The notes: generated from the letters alone by a model not told the origin. Shown: positions 1 through 10,066, numbered from the stretch's first letter. The stretch: DNA of 64,000 bases from Nodosilinea foveolarum (GCA_003242035.1 QBMC01000001.1:1-64000), one strand, 5' to 3'. Numbers and translations: made by a program.

Positions 1-10
1 TACTTAAACA

Positions 11-322
11 TTACTTCATTGCCCCGTCTGCAACCCCCATTCGTGCAACAACGCCGTTTTCGTGCCAAAATATTGCATCGATTCCATTATCTCCTTTTCC
101 ATCAATAACTGACTCAGCCGCTTCACCTGGACTCGTCCCAGCAAGCGAATAAATTGCGTATGCGGCAAATCCTCGACTTAAGAAAGCAGTATCTGTGTCA
201 ATCCTTGAACCCTCTAAGTCGATAAGATCTACTAGATCTTCAAATAGCTGTTTGATCTCACCTTGAAGCTGCTTTACGGCAAATTTACTGGTCTTGCCGA
301 TTGATTGACTACTTGAGGGCAT
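11..322 (-). pseudogene. Truncated AIPR-like (abortive infection phage resistance) N-terminal fragment
   Basis: A 103-residue reading frame starting with ATG at 322. Residues about 45-90 resemble the N-terminal nuclease-like region of AIPR-family proteins: an aromatic-rich helix, then the acidic stretch IDGKGDNGIDAIFWHEN. In the family this is followed by a strand carrying a Q-x-K motif and several hundred more residues. Here the frame ends about 16 residues later without that motif, so it looks broken. It stops 10 bases from the window edge, so further pieces may lie outside. AIPR proteins are linked to phage abortive infection. The assignment rests on remembered motif resemblance, and a short genuine hypothetical protein is the alternative. 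Confidence 0.45.
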
Positions 323-460
323 ACGGATAGGTTTTTTTAATAGATTTCTTCATAGACATTTCTATCACATTTTCCGAAAGTAACGCACCAGCGCCATGCA
401 GAAGACTGTGATCTTGAATCATGTCAAGAGCCTATAGAATAAGGAGCTAAAAGATCGCAT

Positions 461-3058
461 TTAGCCAGCAGCTACGGCCTCCTTCTCAATTTTCTCCTCT
501 TCCTCCTTCGGAAGTACTCTACCCTCGTCTTCAAAGCCTTTCATCTCGTTAAAGTTGAGGTAGCGGTATAGCTCATCTGCAAACGGGTCAATTTTGTTGG
601 CAACCACGCTTAGGTATTTCTCCGCTGAGGGAATTTGGCCTAATAAAGAACAAGCAGCGGCGAGTTCGGCTGAGCCTAGATAGACCTGAGCGCCCTTGCC
701 CATTCTGTTGTTAAAGTTGCGGGTAGAAGTGGAGAAAACAGTGGCATTGTCTTCTACTCTCGCTTGGTTACCCATGCAAAGCGAGCAACCGGGCATTTCG
801 GTACGAGCACCTGAGGCGGCGAATGTGCCATAGTAGCCTTCTTCGCGGAGCTGTTTTTCGTCCATGCGGGTCGGTGGGCAAATCCACAGGCGACCTTTTA
901 CGGTGCCTTCGTTTTCTAGCACTTTGGCGGCGGCGCGATAGTGACCGATGTTGGTCATGCAGGAGCCGATGAACACTTCGTCGATTTTCGCGCCGACGAC
1001 ATCTGAAAGCGTTTTTACGTTGTCAGGATCGTTAGGCGCGGCAACGATGGGTTCTTTGAGTTCGTTGAGATCAATCTCAATCACTTCAGCGTATTCTGCG
1101 TCTGCGTCCGCGCTCAGAAGTTTAGGATCGGCTAGCCATTTTTCCATTTCAGCAATGCGACGGGCCAAAGTGCGAGAGTCTTGATAGCCACGAGCGATCA
1201 TGTTTTTCAGCAGGGCTACGTTGGAGCGCAAATATTCGGCAACGGTTTCTTCGCTGAGCTTGATGGTGCAGCCTGCACAGGAGCGTTCGGCTGAGGCGTC
1301 GGTAAGTTCGAAGGCTTGTTCTAGTTTGAGATCGGGTAAGCCTTCCATCTCTAGAACGCGGCCAGAGAAGATGTTCTTTTTGTTCTCTTTGGCAACGGTT
1401 AGAAGACCTTTCTTAATCGCTTCTAGCGGAATGACGTTTACAACATCTCGAAGGGTGATACCGGGCTGGAGTTCTCCTTTGAAGCGAACAAGAATAGATT
1501 CGGGCATGTCTAGGGGCATTGCGCCGATGGCGGCAGCGAAGGCGACTAGGCCAGAACCAGCGGGGAAGGAGATGCCTAAGGGAAAGCGGGTGTGAGAGTC
1601 TCCGCCAGTGCCGACGGTGTCGGGGAGGAGCATTCGGTTGAGCCAGGAGTGGATGATGCCGTCTCCGGGTTCTAGGGCGACGCCACCTCTAGAAGCAAAA
1701 AAGTCAGGTAGCGTGGCGTGGGTTTCTACGTCTACGGGTTTGGGGTAGGCGGCGGTGTGACAGAAGGTTTGCAGGACGAGGCCGGAGCTGAAGCCGAGGC
1801 AGGCTAGCTCTTTCATTTCGTCGCGGGTCATGGGACCGGTTGTGTCTTGAGATCCCACTGTGGTCATGAGGGGTTCGCAGGAGGTGCCGGGGCGGACGCC
1901 GGGGAGTCCGCAGGCTTTGCCGACCATTTTTTGGGCGAGGGTGAAGCCTTTACCCGTGTCGGTGGGGACGGTGGGGCGAACGAAGATTTCTGAAGGGGGA
2001 AGGTCTAGGGCGGTGCGGGTTTTATCGGTGAGGGTGCGCCCGATAATCAGAGGGATTCGTCCGCCTGCTTGGACTTCGTCGAGGATGGCTTCGGGAGTGA
2101 GGGTGAAGGTGGAGATGACTTCGCCTGCTTCGCTGGTGATTTCTCCTTTGTAGGGATGAATGGTGATGACATCGCCCATTTTCATTTTGGAGACGTCGCA
2201 TTCGATGGGGAGTGCGCCAGAGTCTTCGGCGGTGTTGAAGAAGATGGGGGCGATTTTGCTGCCGAGAATGACGCCGCCCGTGCGCTTGTTGGGGACGAAG
2301 GGAATGTCTGCGCCGATGTGCCAGATGACGGAGTTCATGGCGGATTTGCGGGAGGAGCCGGTGCCGACTACATCGCCGACGTAGGCGATCGCCCACCCCT
2401 TCTGCTTCAACTCAGCCAAAGTCTCCAGCGGCTTGTCCATCGTGGACTCTAACATCACCTGAGCATGGAGCGGGATGTCTGGGCGGGTGGTGGCGTGAGG
2501 AGCCGGGGAAAGGTCGTCCGTGTTGGTTTCGCCGGGAACGTTGAAGACGGTGACGGTGATAGTTTCGGGAACTTTGGGTTTGTTCGTGAACCATTCGGCG
2601 TTGGCCCAGGCGTCTACGACTTGTTTGGCGTAGGGGTTCGACTCTGAGAGCGCTATTACGTCGTTGAAGGCATCGTAGACGAGAAGGGTTTTCTTTAGAG
2701 CGTCTGCGGCGAGCTGGGCGATCTCGTCGCGGTCGTCTTTGAGTAGGGCGATCAGGGAGGCGACGTTGTAGCCGCCGAGCATGGTGCCGAGGAGTTCGAC
2801 GGCTTTTTTGGGGGAGAGCAGGGGGCTGTGGGTTTCGCCTTGGGCGATCGCCGTCAAAAACGATGCCTTTACATAGGAGGAAGGGTCAACGCCAGGAGAG
2901 ATGCGATCGCACAGCAACTCCATCAAAAAATCTTCCTCCCCAGCGGGTGGATTTTTGAGCAAATCGCAAAGGGCGGCCGTTTGCTCCGCGTCTAAGGGCA
3001 AAGGCGGCACATTCAAAGCTGCGCGTTCTTGGACGTGTTTGCGATAAGACTCAAGCAT
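461..3058 (-). CDS. acnB: Aconitate hydratase B (bifunctional aconitase / 2-methylisocitrate dehydratase)
   Basis: Cytosolic [4Fe-4S] enzyme that interconverts citrate and isocitrate in the TCA pathway. The protein is about 865 residues, the usual AcnB length, with the AcnB order: N-terminal HEAT-like helical domain (about 1-160), swivel domain (about 170-380), then the catalytic domains. Cluster cysteines are seen in [12 protein letters not shown] (near residue 705) and in [13 protein letters not shown] (near 765). The frame opens at a GTG at 3067, but the ATG at 3058 gives the family-typical [15 protein letters not shown] start and is preferred. It stands alone, with 138 bp to the AIPR-like fragment downstream and a divergent membrane-protein gene upstream. 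No oddity was seen. Confidence 0.97.
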   Translation of the reverse strand: MLESYRKHVQERAALNVPPLPLDAEQTAALCDLLKNPPAGEEDFLMELLCDRISPGVDPSSYVKASFLTAIAQGETHSPLLSPKKAVELLGTMLGGYNVASLIALLKDDRDEIAQLAADALKKTLLVYDAFNDVIALSESNPYAKQVVDAWANAEWFTNKPKVPETITVTVFNVPGETNTDDLSPAPHATTRPDIPLHAQVMLESTMDKPLETLAELKQKGWAIAYVGDVVGTGSSRKSAMNSVIWHIGADIPFVPNKRTGGVILGSKIAPIFFNTAEDSGALPIECDVSKMKMGDVITIHPYKGEITSEAGEVISTFTLTPEAILDEVQAGGRIPLIIGRTLTDKTRTALDLPPSEIFVRPTVPTDTGKGFTLAQKMVGKACGLPGVRPGTSCEPLMTTVGSQDTTGPMTRDEMKELACLGFSSGLVLQTFCHTAAYPKPVDVETHATLPDFFASRGGVALEPGDGIIHSWLNRMLLPDTVGTGGDSHTRFPLGISFPAGSGLVAFAAAIGAMPLDMPESILVRFKGELQPGITLRDVVNVIPLEAIKKGLLTVAKENKKNIFSGRVLEMEGLPDLKLEQAFELTDASAERSCAGCTIKLSEETVAEYLRSNVALLKNMIARGYQDSRTLARRIAEMEKWLADPKLLSADADAEYAEVIEIDLNELKEPIVAAPNDPDNVKTLSDVVGAKIDEVFIGSCMTNIGHYRAAAKVLENEGTVKGRLWICPPTRMDEKQLREEGYYGTFAASGARTEMPGCSLCMGNQARVEDNATVFSTSTRNFNNRMGKGAQVYLGSAELAAACSLLGQIPSAEKYLSVVANKIDPFADELYRYLNFNEMKGFEDEGRVLPKEEEEKIEKEAVAAG

Positions 3059-3290
3059 ACAGATCACTCTCTAGAAAACGGATACGAAATAGATTAGAAA
3101 ATCTTTAGATAACCAGTCTACCGAGAATTGGGGTGACTGATAGGTATCAAGATTGACGGATTCCCGATTCACGACGGCTATTTCTCCGACTGACTTCTAT
3201 TAATTTGTTACTTTCGCGACCGCTTTTGGGTTTATTAGCCATACGTACGCAACGAGAAAAATTGATACGTTAAAAGGGAACAGACTGGCT

Positions 3291-3671
3291 ATGGCTTTAT
3301 CGTCTTTTCAAAGGATGCGAATTTATTTGTATCTGGTGCCGGTTTTTGGCGTGGTGCCGTCCTTATGGACACTTTATGGAAAAGCGCCCGCTGCCGGTGA
3401 AGAGATAGATAGAACCTCAGAAGAAGCGCAGGTGCAGGCGGCTAGTCGGCTTTCTGTGCTGATTGGATTGGGCTGTATTAGTGCGATCGCGCTATTAGGC
3501 GCTGGCGCTGCCACGCAATCTTCCCAAATGGCCAGCCTACGGTTTCTGTTGGCTAGCAGCTTTATCGGGTCGGGTTACTTTTTGCTGAGCCTAGTGCTAA
3601 TGTTTCGAGTGGCAAAAGGTCAGTCCATTCGGATTCCGGGCGTTAGTCAGCTAAGCCGTCGGCTTCCGTAA
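3291..3671 (+). CDS. Small integral membrane protein, cyanobacterial hypothetical
   Basis: A 126-residue protein with about three hydrophobic segments (residues 8-27, 52-72 and 82-105). A short polar loop rich in acidic residues lies between the first and second, and the tail is basic. I do not recognise a named domain. Similar small multi-span proteins are common in cyanobacteria, and the hydrophobic pattern and lack of a competing frame support it as real. It is divergent from acnB across 232 bp and is followed by the LCP gene on the same strand 148 bp later, so co-transcription is possible but not shown. Confidence 0.75.
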   Translation: MALSSFQRMRIYLYLVPVFGVVPSLWTLYGKAPAAGEEIDRTSEEAQVQAASRLSVLIGLGCISAIALLGAGAATQSSQMASLRFLLASSFIGSGYFLLSLVLMFRVAKGQSIRIPGVSQLSRRLP

Positions 3672-3819
3672 ATACCGTGTTGTGCATGGCATAAAGAGCC
3701 GGTTTACTCAGATGGAAAAGCTGCCACACTCTTTATAAATAAAGATCCCACCATCTGTTACAAAAGGTAAATGACCGTTCTGACCACTTTCCTGTACGCT
3801 CGCATCATTGAGGTCATCT

Positions 3820-5208
3820 GTGTCGTCTCCTAATCCGCGCTCTAGAAACAAGCCACGCGCTTACATGTCGAATAAGAAAAAGAGGAGTTTGCCGAAATGG
3901 GCAGGCGCGGCCGTGTTGCTAGGCGGTATCGCCAGCGCCTCTGCCGCCGCCGGAGCCTTTCTAGCCGTTTCTTTAGGAAGCACACCGCTTCAGCAAAGCA
4001 ACCTTTCTGCCGCAGAAGCCGCCATCTTTACGCAAAACGAGCCGATTTCGAAGTCTAATAGTTTGCAACTGCCACACCTCACCCGGCCGGTAAACGTATT
4101 GCTACTGGGCGTTAAGGTTACTAGCTCCGATCTAGACGACTACGCCGCGATTGATCGAGACGGCTACGATTCGCTGGTCGATTCCTTTGAGGGGCTATCG
4201 GATACGATGCTGATGCTGCGCTTCGATCCGCGCGATGAGCGAGTTTCGGTGCTGTCTATTCCTCGCGATACGCGCACCAATGTAGATGGCGAGGTAACGA
4301 AAATTAATGAGGCCAACCGGGAGGGCGGGCCAGCGCTGAGCGCTCAATCGGTGAGCGAGCTGATGGGTGGTGTGGCGATTGATCGCTACATGCGGATTAA
4401 CGTGCAGGGCGTAGAGAAGCTGATTGATGCGCTTGGTGGCGTCGAGGTCGATGTGCCCAAAGACATGAAATATCAGGACGATAGCCAGCATCTATATATC
4501 AACTTGAAAGCAGGGCCGCAGCGGTTGGATGGCGATAAGGCGATGCAGTTTTTGCGCTATCGCTATGATGATCAAGGCGATATTGGCCGGGTGCAGCGGC
4601 AGCAGGTTTTGATGCGATCGCTCACCGAACAAGCCCTCAACCCAACAACGATTGCTCGCCTACCTAAAATTCTTTCGGTAATTCAGTCGCACGTAGACAC
4701 CAACCTCTCAGTAGAAGAGCTAGTGGCGCTCGTGGGCTACACCGCTCAGACTAACCGCTCCGACGTGCAAATGCTGATGCTACCGGGCGACTTCAGCAGC
4801 TACAACGACTATGAACTGAGCTACTGGCTACCCAATTACTCAGAGATTGACCAAATTTCTGAGCAGTACTTTGGGCTAAGCAATGCCTACAGCGTTTCCG
4901 AGCGCAGAGATCCGTCTGACCTGCGAGTGGTGATTCAAGACAGCACTTACGACGATGTTGCTGTGCAGTCGCTGATTAATTCGCTTTACGATACGGGCTA
5001 CTACAACGTAACGGTGGGCCGCAGCCTGCGCGATCCGATTAGCGATACGCGGATTGTGGCCCAGCGCGGCGATCTGGATAGCGCTAGAGACATTCAGCAG
5101 TTTTTGAATGTGGGCGAGGTGCGAGTAGAAAGCACCGGTAATCTGGACTCTGATATTACGATTCAGCTTGGCGAAGACTGGCTAGGCGAGCACGGTGAGG
5201 CATTATAA
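3820..5208 (+). CDS. LytR-CpsA-Psr (LCP) family cell-wall glycopolymer transferase-like protein
   Basis: LCP proteins attach phosphate-linked polymers to peptidoglycan or similar acceptors at the outer face of the inner membrane. A short basic N-terminus is followed by one membrane anchor (about residues 30-52). The LCP catalytic domain covers about 75-255, with SDTMLMLRFDP, the arginine/aspartate motif LSIPRDTRTNV, and FLRYRYDDQGDIGRVQRQQ. A LytR_C-like domain lies at about 365-455. The frame could open at TTG 3808 or ATG 3865. GTG 3820 is preferred because TTGAGG sits 6 bases upstream. The acceptor and polymer in this organism cannot be read from the sequence. Confidence 0.9.
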   Translation: MSSPNPRSRNKPRAYMSNKKKRSLPKWAGAAVLLGGIASASAAAGAFLAVSLGSTPLQQSNLSAAEAAIFTQNEPISKSNSLQLPHLTRPVNVLLLGVKVTSSDLDDYAAIDRDGYDSLVDSFEGLSDTMLMLRFDPRDERVSVLSIPRDTRTNVDGEVTKINEANREGGPALSAQSVSELMGGVAIDRYMRINVQGVEKLIDALGGVEVDVPKDMKYQDDSQHLYINLKAGPQRLDGDKAMQFLRYRYDDQGDIGRVQRQQVLMRSLTEQALNPTTIARLPKILSVIQSHVDTNLSVEELVALVGYTAQTNRSDVQMLMLPGDFSSYNDYELSYWLPNYSEIDQISEQYFGLSNAYSVSERRDPSDLRVVIQDSTYDDVAVQSLINSLYDTGYYNVTVGRSLRDPISDTRIVAQRGDLDSARDIQQFLNVGEVRVESTGNLDSDITIQLGEDWLGEHGEAL

Positions 5209-5236
5209 GGAAGCGCCGATAAAAAAGGAACCTTAG

Positions 5237-5812
5237 ATGACTCAGGGGCAAATGCCTGCGCCTAACCCAATTCAGCTAAAAATTACGCTGGTAGATAGCG
5301 AGCCTGAAGTTTGGCGACAAGTGGTTGTGCCTGCTGCGGTGACTTTAGCCGATTTGCACGGCATCATTCAAGACGCGATGGGCTGGCAGCGACTGCACGA
5401 CCATAGTTTTCAGATTGGTTTGGGGAACAAAAGGTCGCTGCTAGCTGAGGAAAAATTGCTGTCGGCGGTTTTGACAAAGGCGGGCGATTCTCCCGAGGAG
5501 AGGCTACGCCAACGATCTCTTTACTACAACTACGATGCTGAGAATGGCTGGCAGCATCGGCTGGTGGCGGAGCCTTTGACCGCTATGGAAACGGCAGATG
5601 AGAAAGTCGCAGCGGCTCGTTTACCGGTTTGTCTGGCGGGCGAGGCGGCTTGTCCACCCGAGGGTTCGGGTGGAATTTGGGGCTACGATCAGTTCATGGC
5701 TCAGCTAGAAGATGTTGAAGACCCCGACTACATAACGCTGCTCGATCAATATGGCGACTTCGATCCGAATGCGTTCGATTTGGCGGCTGCTAATGCTCGT
5801 TTGCTGAGATAG
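5237..5812 (+). CDS. Plasmid pRiA4b ORF-3 family protein
   Basis: A 191-residue soluble protein with the pRiA4b ORF-3 signature: a start resembling IQLKITLVDSEPEVWRQVVV, then LADLHGIIQDAMGWQRLHDH, and later the acidic C-terminal element found in the family. The biochemical role of this family is not established. It is often seen as a passenger on plasmids and in mobile regions, but is also scattered in chromosomes. An AGGA lies 7-8 bases before the ATG. Its last 67 bp overlap, in convergent orientation, the 3' end of the membrane-protein gene on the other strand. It follows the LCP gene by 28 bp, so it may be read from the same transcript. Confidence 0.85.
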   Translation: MTQGQMPAPNPIQLKITLVDSEPEVWRQVVVPAAVTLADLHGIIQDAMGWQRLHDHSFQIGLGNKRSLLAEEKLLSAVLTKAGDSPEERLRQRSLYYNYDAENGWQHRLVAEPLTAMETADEKVAAARLPVCLAGEAACPPEGSGGIWGYDQFMAQLEDVEDPDYITLLDQYGDFDPNAFDLAAANARLLR

Positions 5813-6489
5813 AGGTTTGGCTGATCTCCTTGCTGATCTCCATATAACAGACCGACAATGCCGATGCCAGAGAGGGCCGAGATCGCCCCCCAACCCACTA
5901 ACAATCCGACCACTTCACCTAAAAACAAGCCGCTCGCGGTTCGCAGTAGGCCACCTATCAGCCAAGCAAAGGCAATGCCAGTGCCCCAAATTCCTGCGCT
6001 TAGTGGAATCCAACGCCAAGCCTGATTGACTTGCGATCGCAGCACCCACCACTGACCTAGCCCTAGCCCTAGTCCCAAGTAGCTACCGTACAAAACGCCA
6101 GACACGCTGCGTAGAAGAAGGCTTGGCGTCCCCGGTGCGGCCCAACCCACCGAGCCTAAATGCAACAGGCCGAGCAAAATCCAGCTAGTGACCGTGGCAA
6201 TCATCCACCTAGCGGGATGGCGCAGATGAGGCCGCAGCACAAACCACTGCCCAGCGCCTACCAAAGTACCTCCCAACGCGGCTTCTAGCCAGGACACTTC
6301 ACCGGTTTCTCCAATTTCGATAAATAGCAGACTGAGTGCGAAGGCTAGCCACGTCGAGCCTGTCCAGCTTATCCACAAAAGAGCGCCTGCTTTAATGTCT
6401 TCGGGCTGCCAGTTCCATCGCTTACAAAGGGTCAATAGCGGGTGCGCTAGCTGATGGGCGATAGGTTTGGATAAACTAGAAAGAGACAT
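5746..6489 (-). CDS. Multi-span membrane protein with repeated GQW-VLR motif (hypothetical)
   Basis: A 247-residue hydrophobic protein with about six membrane spans. The motif GAGQWFVLRPHL in the first half recurs as GLGQWWVLRSQV in the second half, suggesting an internal duplication of a span-loop unit. I recognise the type from cyanobacterial genomes but not a function. It lies 18 bp downstream of the glycosylhydrolase-like gene on the same strand, so the two may be co-transcribed. Its 3' end overlaps the convergent pRiA4b-like gene by 67 bp. The final 20 residues are polar and could be shorter in relatives. Confidence 0.75.
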   Translation of the reverse strand: MSLSSLSKPIAHQLAHPLLTLCKRWNWQPEDIKAGALLWISWTGSTWLAFALSLLFIEIGETGEVSWLEAALGGTLVGAGQWFVLRPHLRHPARWMIATVTSWILLGLLHLGSVGWAAPGTPSLLLRSVSGVLYGSYLGLGLGLGQWWVLRSQVNQAWRWIPLSAGIWGTGIAFAWLIGGLLRTASGLFLGEVVGLLVGWGAISALSGIGIVGLLYGDQQGDQPNLYLSKRALAAAKSNAFGSKSPY

Positions 6490-6507
6490 GTTGCTAGGCG
6501 ACCTAGT

Positions 6508-7896
6508 TCAAGAAGCGGTAGGTAATAGAGTGTTTTGCAGGAGCGCTCGAAAGTTTTGGCGGCGCTGCTCTGGCGATTCGGGAGTGAAGTAGCTCCACAG
6601 GGTGTCCCAATAGAAAAATGAGATACCGGCAAATTGGCGATCGCGGCTATGTTCTACCTGCTGCCTAATTTGCTCGAAGGAAATGGGCCTTTGCCAGGTG
6701 CCGGTGAGAATGCCGATACTGACGGGAATGCGATCGCTCGCCTCTTGCAATGCCTGCTTGCCTAGCTCTCCATCAAACTGGGCGATGTCATCTCGGTAGA
6801 TCTGAACGACTAAATCGTCTATCCAACCTTTTTTAACCCACAGCCGCCAGTCTTGCAGGTAAAAGCGATAGGCAAACTTGGCGGGATTGGGCGATAGCGA
6901 AAGCTGGCAGGTCGGACATTTAGCTTTTACACTGGCATGGAGAATTTCGACGAAGCGGCTGAGCTTATCGGCTCGCCAGCGAATCCAATCTTCGTCTGCT
7001 GGGTTGTCAGGCGGCGACTGGCCGGAATGTTCGGCCTGGTAGAGGGCGACAGTATAAGGGTCATAGCCAAATTCTACTGGCAGGCTAAAGTGATCGTCGA
7101 ACTGAACGCCGTCTACTGGGTAGAGCGTGACGACTTCTTCTACCATGTCTAGCAGCAGGGTTTGGACGGCGGGATGCAAGGGATTTAACCAGACAATTTG
7201 CTCGGGCGCACCGCTATTTAACAACCGGGCTAGCCATCCTTTTTTAGGGCCTTTTGAGGGAGCTTCTGCTTCTGGGTTGAAGGTGTCTGCTGGTAGAGCT
7301 TCTGGTTTGCTGTTATCGGTGAGCGATCGCGATCCATTTTGTCGGGTGGTGAGCCAGTCGGGATGCTGCTGGGCGATCGCGGACTTTAGTGGCACCATAA
7401 AGCCGTACTCAAACCAGGGCAGAATGCGGATGTTTTGCTGATGGCTTAACGCGACCATTTCTTGTAACGGATCTTGGCCTAGATGCATCCAGTTTAGGAG
7501 TGGGGCGATCGCCCTCCCAGTCACTTTCTCCAGCGCATCGCTGTGATAGAAGGCTTTTCCCCGATTCCAAACTACCGGGTACACCGTATTGAATTGCAAG
7601 TCGGCAAGCTGATTGATAGCGCGGGGAATGCCCCACGGTGAGAACAAAACACCGCTGGCGACGTTGGTAATCCAGACGCCGCGAATTTCTACGGGCGCGT
7701 TGAGAATGCGAGGGGGTGCGGCTGAGGTTGCAGAGCTGGGTACAGAAAGACTGAACCAGAAGGACACCATCAGGCATCCAGTGACGATGAATCCGACGAT
7801 AGATCGCCGTCTGAATGGTGGGGTCTTGAGTGATCGGGCGCGGGTGCGAAGGAGCCAGAGGGGAAGCCAGATGTGAGATAAACGGAGCGATCGCAT
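6508..7896 (-). CDS. Family 10-like glycosylhydrolase (GHL10 / DUF187), membrane-anchored or secreted
   Basis: A 462-residue protein. A basic N-terminus and a hydrophobic segment at about residues 33-58 suggest export or anchoring. The GHL10-type TIM-barrel domain follows, opening with EIRGVWITNVASGVLFSP and including NTVYPVVWNRGKAFY, VDGVQFDDHFSLPVEFGYDP and LSLSPNPAKFAYRFYLQDW. Proteins of this type are predicted glycoside hydrolases, but substrates are poorly known. The start at 7896 keeps the basic leader. A methionine at about residue 43 would remove part of the signal region. The gene overlaps nothing and precedes the GQW-repeat membrane protein by 18 bp. Confidence 0.88.
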   Translation of the reverse strand: MRSLRLSHIWLPLWLLRTRARSLKTPPFRRRSIVGFIVTGCLMVSFWFSLSVPSSATSAAPPRILNAPVEIRGVWITNVASGVLFSPWGIPRAINQLADLQFNTVYPVVWNRGKAFYHSDALEKVTGRAIAPLLNWMHLGQDPLQEMVALSHQQNIRILPWFEYGFMVPLKSAIAQQHPDWLTTRQNGSRSLTDNSKPEALPADTFNPEAEAPSKGPKKGWLARLLNSGAPEQIVWLNPLHPAVQTLLLDMVEEVVTLYPVDGVQFDDHFSLPVEFGYDPYTVALYQAEHSGQSPPDNPADEDWIRWRADKLSRFVEILHASVKAKCPTCQLSLSPNPAKFAYRFYLQDWRLWVKKGWIDDLVVQIYRDDIAQFDGELGKQALQEASDRIPVSIGILTGTWQRPISFEQIRQQVEHSRDRQFAGISFFYWDTLWSYFTPESPEQRRQNFRALLQNTLLPTAS

Positions 7897-7978
7897 AAGC
7901 GTCGGCTGGTCGGTTCGCGAGGGTCAGGTCAAAAGTGTAGCAGGCGTCACCGGGGCAAAGTCAGAAATCTAGAAACTT

Positions 7979-9091
7979 CTATTTTTCCAACTTTTTTGCC
8001 ATTGCCAATCCGGATAGATAAGCGGCCTCAATGTTTTTCGTGAGTGGCGTAGACCCGACGCACCAGTCGCCGCCACAGATTAGCGATCGCTCAATCTCTA
8101 GCGCCGTTTTTGTGTAGCCTACATTGACAAAGGCGTAGCGCCAGCGATGAACCTGAAACCAGTCTGGCTGAGCCATCCAGGTGCTGAATTTGCGGGCGCT
8201 GGCTCGGAGCAAAACGGAGGCGGCTGGCTGTAAGTCGGTGGCGTCTATGTAGCGCTGAGCGAAGGTGCCCTGGGCGTGAATCACAATGACGGGGCCGCTG
8301 GCTTTCTGAGCTTGGCCTTCCTGAGATTGGCCCTTTTGAAACCCTGTGCGCTTGCTGCTATCTAATCCCACCCATTCGGTAGAAGTGCCTGCTTTGTCGG
8401 TTACCATCCAACCGCTCGGATCTAGCTCTCCCATGTCGTGACTGTACTGTTCGTCGTAGCCAGCCATCACGGTGAGGCTGGGCCAGTAGTCTACGGCTTT
8501 TAGCGACTGAATAGCTTGAGAAATAGTGGCGGTTGGATCGCTGAGGCTATCGGCTGCGTAGGTTTTAAGTAGGTGCGCGGCTTGTGGGGCGGGGATGGCG
8601 ATCGCACATTTTTTAGCGGCGATTTTTTGACCATTTTCGCACTCGATTTGCCAACCTTCGACTGAATCTTTGACGATGGGATCGATAGCGATCGCCCGAT
8701 GCTCTAGCAGCAAGTTTTGGTCGCGAACGAAGTCCTTAACAAGATACTTGCCAACGGCACTCATGCCTTCTGGCGCAGCGTAAATCGGCGTTGACTCGTC
8801 GGTTTTTATCGGCGTAATCACTTCGCGCTGAAGAATCTCATAAACGCTCACAGGCCAGGGTTGCAATACATTCGCGGCTAGCAATTCGTCTATTAAAGGC
8901 GCGAGCACGGCGGAAGATTTCCAGTAGCGCAGGCCGTGGTCGATGCGTACTTGGTGCGCCCTTCTCGTGGCGATGCGTCCGCCTAGTCCTCGAGACTTAT
9001 CGAGGAGGCAGACTCGCTGCCCAGCTTGACTCAGCTCGCGAGCGCAAATGAGTCCCGATAGTCCGGCTCCAATTACAGCGACATCCCACAT
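7979..9091 (-). CDS. FAD/NAD(P)-dependent oxidoreductase, renalase/amine-oxidase-like
   Basis: A 370-residue flavoprotein. The N-terminal dinucleotide-binding motif is VAVIGAGLSGLICARELSQ, followed by LLDKSRGLGGRIATRR and then DHGLRYW. The C-terminal end ICGGDWCVGSTPLTKNIEAA resembles the second FAD contact region of renalase-like proteins, with an SG-x-AMA ending. The substrate is unknown. The frame opens at a TTG at 9097, but the ATG at 9091 is better placed, with AGGAGG 10 bases upstream. It is divergent from the YaaW-like gene across about 70 bp. Confidence 0.88.
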   Translation of the reverse strand: MWDVAVIGAGLSGLICARELSQAGQRVCLLDKSRGLGGRIATRRAHQVRIDHGLRYWKSSAVLAPLIDELLAANVLQPWPVSVYEILQREVITPIKTDESTPIYAAPEGMSAVGKYLVKDFVRDQNLLLEHRAIAIDPIVKDSVEGWQIECENGQKIAAKKCAIAIPAPQAAHLLKTYAADSLSDPTATISQAIQSLKAVDYWPSLTVMAGYDEQYSHDMGELDPSGWMVTDKAGTSTEWVGLDSSKRTGFQKGQSQEGQAQKASGPVIVIHAQGTFAQRYIDATDLQPAASVLLRASARKFSTWMAQPDWFQVHRWRYAFVNVGYTKTALEIERSLICGGDWCVGSTPLTKNIEAAYLSGLAMAKKLEK

Positions 9092-9163
9092 ATTCAACCT
9101 GCCTCCTCTTATACTGGTGATAGACTTTTCCGTTTTAACTTCTGACTAGAATTAAACGGCCTC

Positions 9164-10054
9164 ATGCAGACGCGACGGGTAAAGCGAGTGGATGAATTAA
9201 GAAGTGGCCTAGAGCTAGCAACTGATGATGAGCTACATGTGATGACTCAGTTCCTCTTTCAGCCTAAGTTCAATCCGCTAGATTATCTGTATACGCCACA
9301 GCCAGTTGATGTGAGTAAGCATAATCGCCAAGCGCAAATCTGTCTGTTAGAGCAGCGTTTTCGCTATCTGGCCGCTGATGGCCTGACGGTTTTGCAAAAG
9401 CGCACTCATCAGGTGAGCTATCGTCAAACGTTGCTACAGGTTTGCCGGTATCTCAAGGTTACGCGCTATAGCGACCTCTCGACCGCAGAGCTGGAGGCGG
9501 AGGTGTTTTTGGTGCTGTTAGAAAAAACCTGGGAGCAGATGCCACCCGCAGAGCAGCGGCTGGTAGAGAAAAGGTTGCAAAGGGCGATCGCCTGCACTAA
9601 AGAATTTGAGCAATTGCCGGGGGCGCTTCAGCAAAAGCCGACGGCGCTGCTAGCTAAAGGGGGAAGTGCGATGGCGCTGAGCGCGGTGATTAAGCCCTGG
9701 CTGCTGAAGCAAATCGCTGGGCAGATAACGGCTCAGATGGCGCGTTATCAGGTGGCTAAGCAAGTACTGGCAAAAGGAGGACTGAGTTTGGCGGCGCAGG
9801 TGCAGTCTAAGGCGGCGGTAAAGGCGGCGAGTCGAGGGGCGATCGCAGCGTCTGCTCGCTATGGTGCGATGCGGGGAGTGCTCGCTTGCGTGGGGCCTGC
9901 AATGTGGACATGGTTTTTGGCCGATTTGGGCTGGCGAGCGGTGGCGACCAACTATGGGCGGGTGATTCCGGTGGTGTTTGCGATCGCCCAAATTCGTCTA
10001 ACCCGCAGCGATTGGCCAAACGATTCGGCCTGGACAACGGCCCCAGCGATTTAG
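9164..10054 (+). CDS. YaaW-like protein (UPF0174 type)
   Basis: A 296-residue protein. The middle part (about residues 85-150) resembles Escherichia coli YaaW: a conserved stretch around YSDLSTAELEAEVFLVLLEK followed by TWEQMPPAEQRLVEKRL. An alanine-rich amphipathic region (about 170-245) and a hydrophobic stretch near the C-terminus, ending VIPVVFAIAQIRL, match the same family's tail. No enzyme activity is established for it. It is the first of three same-strand genes (YaaW-like, J-domain, DUF3143), only 12 bp before the next, so an operon is likely. Confidence 0.72.
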   Translation: MQTRRVKRVDELRSGLELATDDELHVMTQFLFQPKFNPLDYLYTPQPVDVSKHNRQAQICLLEQRFRYLAADGLTVLQKRTHQVSYRQTLLQVCRYLKVTRYSDLSTAELEAEVFLVLLEKTWEQMPPAEQRLVEKRLQRAIACTKEFEQLPGALQQKPTALLAKGGSAMALSAVIKPWLLKQIAGQITAQMARYQVAKQVLAKGGLSLAAQVQSKAAVKAASRGAIAASARYGAMRGVLACVGPAMWTWFLADLGWRAVATNYGRVIPVVFAIAQIRLTRSDWPNDSAWTTAPAI

Positions 10055-10066
10055 GAGCGGACAATC

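Noticed and set aside
948-2647. Several plus-strand frames opposite acnB
   Set aside because: Antisense shadows of a long GC-rich gene. Composition mirrors the codon pattern of acnB.
6937-7441. Plus-strand frames opposite the glycosylhydrolase-like gene
   Set aside because: Shadow frames on the antisense strand with no domain.
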